Assembly (NCBI GenBank): GCA_012837465.1
Contig: DURG01000358.1
Location: forward strand, 1 to 5,465
Direction: 5' to 3'
Source: Propionibacterium sp.
GTDB lineage: Bacteria > Actinomycetota > Actinomycetes > Propionibacteriales > Propionibacteriaceae
Length of the DNA: 5,465 bases
Positions 1 through 4,469 of the stretch are shown here, piece after piece; within the stretch, counting starts at the first letter, position 1, and each line of letters opens with the position of its first letter. Both the position numbers and the translations under genes were made by a program. The notes under the pieces are model-generated. The model was not told where the DNA came from. It did not search any database and was given only the letters and a program-made list of their open reading frames with translations.

Positions 1-1258
1 CCACGCCCTGGGGCGCGAGCTTCTTCTTCATGGCACCGGCCACCATCACGCTGGAGCCCATGCCCGCATCGCAGGCGATGACCAGCTTGCGCACGTCGGA
101 GCCGTTGATGGCGCGGGTGGCCAGCGCGGTGCTGCCACCGACGGGCGCGGTGCTGCCGGCCTCGGCAGGGGCCTGCTCGACGGCGGGCTGCTGGTCCTCG
201 GCATCCTTGCGGCCGAAGCCCAGCAGGAGGGCCGCGATCACGAAGGAGACCACGGTGGCGGTGATCACGGAGGCGAGCATCGCCACGTAGCCGTCGCGGG
301 GGGTGACGGCGAAGTAGGCGATGATGCTGCCGGGGGAGGCGGGGCCGACGAGGCCGGCGTTGAGCATGCCGCCCACGAGGATGCCGGAGGCGCCACCGGC
401 GATGGTGGCCAGGATCAACTGCGGCTTGGCCAGGATGTAGGGGAAGTAGATCTCGTGGATGCCACCGAAGAAGTGGATGATCGCGGCGCCGGGGGCGGTG
501 GCGCGCAGGGACTTGGAACCGAAGAACCAGAAGGCCAGCAGCACGCCCAGGCCGGGGCCGGGGTTGGATTCCACCATGAACAGGATGGAGCGGCCCACCT
601 CGCTGGCCTCAGCCGCACCGAGCGGGGAGAGCACGCCGTGGTTGATGGCGTTGTTGAGGAACAGCACCTTGGCCGGCTCGACGACCACCGAGGCGATCGG
701 CAGCAGGTTCGCGTTGACCAGCGCCTGGACGCCGTTGCCCAGCAGGGTGACGAGGAACTCCACGACGGGGCCCATGCCCAGGCGGCCGAGGATGGCCATC
801 AGCATGCCGATGATGCCCAGCGAGAAGTTGTCCACCAGCATCTCGAAGCCGCTGCGGACCTTGCCCTCGAGGGCCTGGTCGAACTTCTTGAGCACCCAGG
901 CGGCCAAGGGGCCCATGATCATCGCGCCCAGGAACATGGGGATGTCGGCGCTCATGACCACGCCCATGGTGGCGATGGCTCCGATGACCGCGCCGCGCTG
1001 GCCGTGCACCATGCGGCCACCCGTGTAGCCGATCAGGATGGGCAGCAGGAACCGGATGATGGGGCCCACCATCTCGGCGAGGGTCTCATTGGGCAGCCAG
1101 CCGTCGGGGATGAACAGGGCCGTGAGTAGGCCCCAGGCGATGAAGGCGCCGATGTTGGGCATGATCATGCCTGCAAGGTGGCCACCGAAGCGCTGGATGC
1201 GCGCCCGGGCACCCGTACCTTCCAAATTCTTGTTGACGCGTGCGTCTGGGAGCGACAT
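1..1258 (-). CDS. mtlA: Mannitol-specific PTS transporter EIICB (3' end cut by window edge)
   Basis: Inner-membrane phosphotransferase permease that imports mannitol and phosphorylates it to mannitol-1-phosphate. The 419 visible residues start MSLPDARVNKN. A hydrophobic EIIC domain (about residues 25-350) carries the NAINHG motif and the substrate-site motif GGIHEIYFPY with Glu269. An Ala/Pro/Gln-rich linker (about 351-387) leads into EIIB, whose phosphorylation loop CDAGMGSS contains Cys396. From memory, E. coli MtlA has Glu257 and Cys384; both are displaced here by 12 residues, so the fold is collinear. The ATG at 1258 is chosen because AAAGGAAGG lies four bases upstream and homologues start near here. 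The window ends about 23 residues after Cys396, so it cannot be seen whether an EIIA domain is fused, as in E. coli, or separate, as in many Gram-positives. The gene has its own promoter and operator candidate upstream and is separated from katA by a terminator. Other PTS sugars are unlikely given the GIHEIYFPY motif. Confidence 0.95.
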   Translation of the reverse strand, partial: MSLPDARVNKNLEGTGARARIQRFGGHLAGMIMPNIGAFIAWGLLTALFIPDGWLPNETLAEMVGPIIRFLLPILIGYTGGRMVHGQRGAVIGAIATMGVVMSADIPMFLGAMIMGPLAAWVLKKFDQALEGKVRSGFEMLVDNFSLGIIGMLMAILGRLGMGPVVEFLVTLLGNGVQALVNANLLPIASVVVEPAKVLFLNNAINHGVLSPLGAAEASEVGRSILFMVESNPGPGLGVLLAFWFFGSKSLRATAPGAAIIHFFGGIHEIYFPYILAKPQLILATIAGGASGILVGGMLNAGLVGPASPGSIIAYFAVTPRDGYVAMLASVITATVVSFVIAALLLGFGRKDAEDQQPAVEQAPAEAGSTAPVGGSTALATRAINGSDVRKLVIACDAGMGSSVMVAGAMKKKLAPQGV

Positions 1259-1301
1259 AGCGCCTTCCTTTCTGACTGCGATGTCTGAATGCGTCCGAAT
1301 T

Positions 1302-1315
1302 GCCCATCTTTGGGC
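1302..1315 (-). other. Small hairpin at the 5' end of the mtlA leader
   Basis: On the transcribed strand GCCCA, loop AAGA, TGGGC form a perfect 5-bp stem. If transcription starts near 1320, as the promoter predicts, this hairpin sits about five bases from the mRNA 5' end and about 43 bases before the ATG. It has no U-run and is too short for a terminator. It could stabilise the transcript, or it could be chance. It does not overlap the ribosome binding site. Confidence 0.35.
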
Positions 1316-1326
1316 TGAACGAGTTC

Positions 1327-1355
1327 ATCGTAAGTCACACCCGCCACAAAAGCAA
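1327..1355 (-). promoter_or_regulatory. Candidate sigma70-type promoter of mtlA
   Basis: On the minus strand a -35-like TTGCTT (1355-1350) and a -10-like TACGAT (1332-1327) are separated by 17 bases. The expected start point is near 1320, giving a leader of about 62 bases before the mtlA ATG. The hexamers match consensus only moderately (3/6 and 4/6). Support comes from the spacing, the AT-rich setting within GC-rich DNA, and the adjacent palindrome. Confidence 0.5.
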
Positions 1356-1358
1356 GCA

Positions 1359-1376
1359 GAAACAAACATTTGTTTC
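1359..1376. promoter_or_regulatory. Perfect palindrome, operator candidate for mtlA
   Basis: GAAACAAA, a CA spacer and TTTGTTTC form an 18-bp inverted repeat with 8-bp perfect arms. It ends three bases upstream of the candidate -35 hexamer, so its centre is at about -47 relative to the predicted start. That location suits an activator, or a repressor that blocks polymerase. TGTTT/AAACA half-sites occur in operators of several sugar regulators (DeoR and LacI families), but the binding protein cannot be named from this window. An alternative is a CRP- or GlxR-like global site, which fits poorly because there is no TGTGA-N6-TCACA pattern. Confidence 0.55.
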
Positions 1377-1418
1377 GGATTGGTTTGGGGGGAGGCGGAA
1401 GCGCGCGGGTGGGCGACG

Positions 1419-1455
1419 AAAAGGAGCGGACCGCCCGAAGGCAATCCGCTCCCTT
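1419..1455 (-). terminator. Rho-independent terminator of the furA-katA operon
   Basis: Beginning 13 bases after the katA stop, the minus strand reads GGAGCGGATTGCC, loop TTCG, then GGCGGTCCGCTCC, followed directly by TTTT. All 13 positions of the stem pair (1452-1440 with 1435-1423), two of them as G-U. A G-U and two A-U pairs can extend the base. The C(UUCG)G tetraloop is an exceptionally stable cap. This separates katA from mtlA transcription. Confidence 0.92.
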
Positions 1456-1467
1456 CCGTCAGTTGGA

Positions 1468-2949
1468 TCAGTGGTTCTCGCGGGCCAGGACGCGATCCTG
1501 GATGCGCTGGCCGATCGTCTCGTCGACGTTCTTCCAGTACTGGAACGCACGCTCCTGGACCTTCTTGTCGAGGCCGGTGAGCTGGCCGGTCAGCGTCTCG
1601 ACGAAGCGGTCGCGCTGGGCGTCGTCGAACACCTCGCGCACCAGGGTGCCCGCCTGGCCGAAGTCGTCGTCCTCGGCGTGCAGGGTGATGGCGGCGCGCA
1701 CCAGCGCACCGTCGGCCTCCCAGCCGGCCTCGTCGACGACCTCTGCGTCCGTGTAGTCACGGCCGTAGCTGTTGAAGGTGTGGACCGGTGCCCCGCCGGT
1801 GTGGTGGTAGAGCATGTGGCCCTGCTCGGCGTAGTTGTTGACCTGCGTGACGGGCTGGTTGACCGGCAGCTGGTGGAAGTTGGCGCCGATGCGGGCGCGC
1901 TGGGCGTCCGGGTAGGCGAACACGCGCGACATGAGCATCTTGTCCGGCGAGATGCCGGTGCCGGGGATCATGTTCGACGGCGAGAACGCCGCCTGCTCGA
2001 TCTGCGCGAAGAAGTTCGTCGGGTTCTGGTTGAGCTCCATCACGCCGACCTCGATCAGCGGGTAATCCTTGTGGGACCAGATCTTGGTGAGGTCGAACGG
2101 GTTGAAGCGGTAGTCCTTCGCCTCGTCGTAGGGCATGACCTGCATGTTCAGCGTCCAGGACGGGAACTCGCCGCGCTCGATGGCCTCGAAGAGGTCCTGG
2201 CGGTGGTGGTCCGCGTTCTCGCCGGCGATGCGCGCGGCCTCTTCGTTGGTGAGGTTCTTCTCGCCCTGGTTGGTGCGCCAGTGGTACTTCACCCAGAACT
2301 TCTCACCCTCGGCGTTGACCCACATGTAGGTGTGCGAGGAGAAGCCGTGCATGTTGCGCCAGGTGGCCGGCAGGCCGCGGTCGCCCATGAGGTAGGTGAC
2401 CTGGTGGGCCGATTCGGGGGAGTTGGTCCAGAAGTCCCACTGCATGTTGCCGTCGCGCAGGCCGGAGGAGGGCAGGCGCTTCTGCGAGCGGATGAAGTTG
2501 GGGAACTTCAGCGGGTCCTTGACGAAGAACACCGGCGTGTTGTTGCCCACGATGTCGAGGTTGCCCTCGGTGGAATAGAAGCGCACGGAGAAACCGCGCA
2601 CGTCGCGCCACGTGTCGGGGGAGCCCTGCTCGCCGGCAACGGTGGAGAAGCGCACCAGCATCTTGGTCTCGGCGCCCGGCTGGAACGGGGCGGCCTTGGT
2701 GTACCTGGTGACGTCCTGGGTCACCTTGAAGGTGCCGAAGGCGCCGGAGCCCTTGGCGTGCGGGCTGCGCTCCGGGACGCGCTCGCGGTTGAAGTGGGCA
2801 AGCTGCTCCACGAGGTGGACGTCGTGGAGGACGATCGGGCCGTTGTTGCCAACGGTGAGCGAATGGGCATCCGACTCAGCAGGGGCGCCATTGAGGCGGG
2901 TGGAGGGACCGCTGGGCTGGTATTCGCCCGTCGCATTGAACTCGGTCAT
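1468..2949 (-). CDS. katA: Monofunctional haem catalase
   Basis: Converts hydrogen peroxide to water and oxygen in the cytoplasm. The 493 residues are usual for small-subunit catalases. The distal-side signature FNRERVPERSPHAKGSG carries catalytic His64 (residues 53-69). The active Asn lies in VGNNTPVFF (Asn136). RFSTVAGE is at 100-107. The proximal haem ligand is Tyr346 in RVFAYPDAQ. These motifs match the two classic catalase signatures, and the order and spacing agree with human catalase (His75, Asn148, Tyr358, recalled from memory). The start MTEFNATGEY at 2949 is preferred over the in-frame ATG at 2976, because AAAGGA lies four bases upstream and the upstream start would overlap furA by 31 bases. 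The ATG overlaps the furA stop as ATGA, indicating translational coupling and co-transcription. It is not a KatG-type catalase-peroxidase. A strong terminator follows. The symbol is generic; katA or catA would both fit. Confidence 0.96.
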   Translation of the reverse strand: MTEFNATGEYQPSGPSTRLNGAPAESDAHSLTVGNNGPIVLHDVHLVEQLAHFNRERVPERSPHAKGSGAFGTFKVTQDVTRYTKAAPFQPGAETKMLVRFSTVAGEQGSPDTWRDVRGFSVRFYSTEGNLDIVGNNTPVFFVKDPLKFPNFIRSQKRLPSSGLRDGNMQWDFWTNSPESAHQVTYLMGDRGLPATWRNMHGFSSHTYMWVNAEGEKFWVKYHWRTNQGEKNLTNEEAARIAGENADHHRQDLFEAIERGEFPSWTLNMQVMPYDEAKDYRFNPFDLTKIWSHKDYPLIEVGVMELNQNPTNFFAQIEQAAFSPSNMIPGTGISPDKMLMSRVFAYPDAQRARIGANFHQLPVNQPVTQVNNYAEQGHMLYHHTGGAPVHTFNSYGRDYTDAEVVDEAGWEADGALVRAAITLHAEDDDFGQAGTLVREVFDDAQRDRFVETLTGQLTGLDKKVQERAFQYWKNVDETIGQRIQDRVLARENH

Positions 2950-3365
2950 TGTTTCCTTTCGTAGCAGTTCGCACACTTTCCCCAGTAGATGACCTCGGCC
3001 TCCTCTATGAAGAAGTCGTCGTCACATACTGCGGACAAACAGGGGGCCTCGCCGACGGCGCACTCCACGTCCCTCATCAGGCCGCAGGCGCGGCAGACGA
3101 GGTGGTGGTGGTTGTCACCGGTCTCCAACTCGTAGCGCGGCGGGTGGCCCGCCGGCTCGACCCGCTTGAGCAGGCCGTGCGAGTGGAGGGTGGCGAGGTT
3201 GTCATACACGGCCTGGACGGAAGCGCTGCCCGTCCGCTCGCGGACGGCCTCGGTCACGTCGCCGACCCGCATGTGCGGGTGGTCGGCGAGGGCGGTGAGG
3301 ACGGCGACGCGGCCCGCGGTGACGCGCAGGCCGGCGTCCTTCAGCGTGGTGGGCCAGTCATGCAT
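2946..3365 (-). CDS. furA: FurA-family (Fur/CatR-like) metal and peroxide-responsive repressor
   Basis: A 139-residue Fur-family DNA-binding repressor, the usual length. An N-terminal winged helix (about 1-78) contains the recognition segment SVQAVYDNLATLHSHGLL. The C-terminal dimerisation and metal domain contains YELETGDNHHHLVCRACG, with Glu79, His86-88, Cys91 and Cys94; RDVECAVGEAPC follows, and the chain ends IYWGKCANC with Cys131 and Cys134. The run from GDNHHH to IYWG is strikingly like mycobacterial FurA, partner of katG, as I remember it. The two CxxC pairs suit a structural zinc site; His31 and the HHH cluster suit a regulatory metal. The position equivalent to PerR Asp85 appears to be Glu79, as in Fur-type proteins, though alignment there needs a one-residue gap. 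Likely autoregulated through the palindrome at 3380-3406. Coupled to katA by a 4-base overlap, like Streptomyces catR-catA. The start has no properly spaced Shine-Dalgarno and fits a leaderless mRNA. Confidence 0.93.
   Translation of the reverse strand: MHDWPTTLKDAGLRVTAGRVAVLTALADHPHMRVGDVTEAVRERTGSASVQAVYDNLATLHSHGLLKRVEPAGHPPRYELETGDNHHHLVCRACGLMRDVECAVGEAPCLSAVCDDDFFIEEAEVIYWGKCANCYERKQ
2950..2960 (-). promoter_or_regulatory. katA ribosome binding site inside the furA 3' end
   Basis: GAAAGGAAACA immediately precedes the ATG at 2949. Its AAGGA core is a good Shine-Dalgarno sequence four bases from the start. The same bases encode the last FurA residues (E-R-K-Q), so ribosomes finishing furA would uncover or directly re-use this site. 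This decides between the two in-frame katA starts. Confidence 0.75.
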
Positions 3366-3371
3366 GGCACC

Positions 3372-3400
3372 ATCATAGCCCTTTTCTGGAAAGATTCCAG
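3372..3400 (-). promoter_or_regulatory. Candidate furA promoter giving a leaderless transcript
   Basis: TATGAT (3377-3372) is a five-of-six -10 hexamer. A weak -35 candidate CTGGAA (3400-3395) lies 17 bases further up. The expected start point, seven bases past the -10, is 3365, which is the A of the furA ATG. The only purine-rich tract, AAAAGGG, ends 14 bases before the ATG, too far for a Shine-Dalgarno. Leaderless mRNAs are common in actinobacteria. Confidence 0.65.
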
Positions 3401-3406
3401 AAAAGG
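3380..3406. promoter_or_regulatory. Perfect 12+3+12 palindrome, probable FurA operator
   Basis: CCTTTTCTGGAA (3380-3391) is followed by AGA and then by its exact reverse complement (3395-3406). Relative to the predicted furA start the site covers about -15 to -41, that is, the spacer and -35 region, ideal for repression. One half-site, TTCCAGAAAAGG, resembles the AT-rich element I recall upstream of mycobacterial furA; this is memory, not a search. The palindrome is also 14 bases past the stop of the upstream reductase gene, but no U-run follows, so a terminator role is secondary at best. Confidence 0.75.
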
Positions 3407-3419
3407 AACGAATCCAAGA

Positions 3420-4391
3420 TCAGATGGTTACCAGAGTGCGTCCGTGACGCTGCCCGGCCATCAACTCTTCAGCGGCGGCGTGGAGCCCGTCGAGGTCGAC
3501 GCGGGTGGTCATGGAATCGAGCTTGTCGAGATCCAGGCCCCGGGCGAGGATGCGCCAAGCGTCGGCGCGGTCGTCGAGGGAGGCCCACACCGAGTCGATG
3601 CCCGCGAGCGTGACACCGCGCAGAATGAAGGGCATGACGGTGGCGGGGAGCTCGTGGGAGCCGGCCAGTCCGCACGCGGCGACCACGCCGTCCTTCCTGG
3701 TCTGCGCGATGGCGTTGGCGAGCGTGACGCCGCCCACCGAGTCGACCACCGCGGAGTAGAGAGCCTTCTGGAGCGGCTTGCCGGGCTCCTCGAGGGTGCT
3801 GCGGTCGATGACCTCGTCGACGCCGATGCTGCGGAGGAAGTCGCCGAGTTCCTCGGCCCGGCCGGTGGTGCCGTAGACGACGTAGCCGGCATTGGCGAGC
3901 AGTTGGGCCGCCGTCGAGCCCACCCCGCCGGTGGCCCCGGTGACCAGCACCGGACCGTCGTCGGGCATGATGTTCTCGCTCAGGATGCGCAGCACGGCCA
4001 GCGCCGCGGTGTAGCCGGCGGTGCCGAGCGCGGCCGCCTGTTCGGGGGTGAGGCCCTCGGGGAGCGCCACGGCGTACTCGCTGCTGATGCGGGCGCGCGT
4101 GGCGTAGCCGCCGTGCTCGGTCTCGGAGAGGCCGGCGCCGTTGAGCATCACCCAGTCGCCCGGCACGAAGCGCTCGTCGTCGGATTCGGCGACGATGCCC
4201 ACGAGGTCGATGCCGGCCACCAGCGGGTGCTTGCGCACGACGCCCGGCCGCCCGGTCAGTGCCATGGCGTCCTTGTAGTTCAGGTCCGAGAACTTGACGT
4301 CGACGACGAGACCGCCGTCGCCGTCGAGGAACTCCTCGCCGACCTCCTCGACTGCCGAGCCGGACTCACGAACCACGATTGCCTTGACCAT
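3420..4391 (-). CDS. acuI: YhdH/AcuI-type NADPH-dependent acryloyl-CoA reductase (MDR superfamily)
   Basis: A 323-residue zinc-independent medium-chain dehydrogenase/reductase. E. coli YhdH (324 residues as I recall it) matches along its whole length: SDLNYKDA (35-42), a GID segment at 60-62, GTAGYTA (123-129), the NADPH-binding TGATGGVGS (151-159) and the family-specific CGLAGSHELPATVMPFILRGV region (240-260), ending GRTLVTI. Family members reduce acryloyl-CoA to propionyl-CoA, which removes a toxic electrophile or takes part in 3-carbon metabolism. The substrate here is inferred; a broader quinone or enoyl reductase role is possible. The start at 4391 (MVKAIVV) matches the family N-terminus but has no clear Shine-Dalgarno. 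A GTG at 4418, in frame and preceded by GAGGAG seven bases upstream, would add nine residues and lies inside the intergenic repeat. Located between purL and furA on the same strand, with no strong terminator on either side. Confidence 0.88.
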   Translation of the reverse strand: MVKAIVVRESGSAVEEVGEEFLDGDGGLVVDVKFSDLNYKDAMALTGRPGVVRKHPLVAGIDLVGIVAESDDERFVPGDWVMLNGAGLSETEHGGYATRARISSEYAVALPEGLTPEQAAALGTAGYTAALAVLRILSENIMPDDGPVLVTGATGGVGSTAAQLLANAGYVVYGTTGRAEELGDFLRSIGVDEVIDRSTLEEPGKPLQKALYSAVVDSVGGVTLANAIAQTRKDGVVAACGLAGSHELPATVMPFILRGVTLAGIDSVWASLDDRADAWRILARGLDLDKLDSMTTRVDLDGLHAAAEELMAGQRHGRTLVTI

Positions 4392-4407
4392 GGGGGCAAG
4401 CCTACGG

Positions 4408-4462
4408 GGTTTCGACACGCCCGTGCTCCTCGCAGGCTCGGAGTCGGGCGGCTCAACCAGCG
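4408..4462. repeat. Actinobacterial-type intergenic repeat (GGTTTCGA...CTCAACCAGCG)
   Basis: The gap between purL and acuI reads GGTTTCGACACGCCCG (4408-4423) to CGGGCGGCTCAACCAGCG (4445-4462). GGTT and CGCCCG at one end pair with CGGGCG and AACC at the other, and CTCC/GGAG (4427-4430 region with 4439-4443) can pair near the loop, so it can fold as an imperfect hairpin. The end motifs GGTTTCGA and CTCAACCAG are ones I remember from a very common dispersed intergenic repeat of high-GC actinobacteria. Only one copy is in the window, so the repeat status rests on that recollection. It leaves purL without a classical terminator. Confidence 0.6.
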
Positions 4463-4469
4463 TGGGGCG

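Noticed and set aside
455..1129. Overlapping plus-strand frames of 224 and 189 codons opposite mtlA
   Set aside because: The minus strand encodes a continuous MtlA with GIHEIYFPY and CDAGMGSS motifs; the plus frames are Gln/His/Asp-rich or Met/Pro/Ser-rich mirror images.
2755..2795. Catalase active-site segment reads RSPHAKG where many catalases have RVVHAKG
   Set aside because: The two residues before the catalytic His are free in the classic signature, and all functional residues (His64, Asn136, Tyr346) are present, so there is no reason to suspect an inactive enzyme.
1300..2964. A 554-codon open frame on the plus strand antisense to the catalase gene
   Set aside because: The catalase on the minus strand is certain. 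The plus frame is Val/Leu/Gly/Arg-rich low-complexity sequence with no recognisable domain, as expected from the GC-rich third codon positions of the opposite gene.
3380..3406. The furA palindrome considered as the terminator of the acuI gene
   Set aside because: It can form a hairpin after the acuI stop, but it is followed by GGCTATG instead of a U-run, and its placement over the furA promoter explains it better as an operator.
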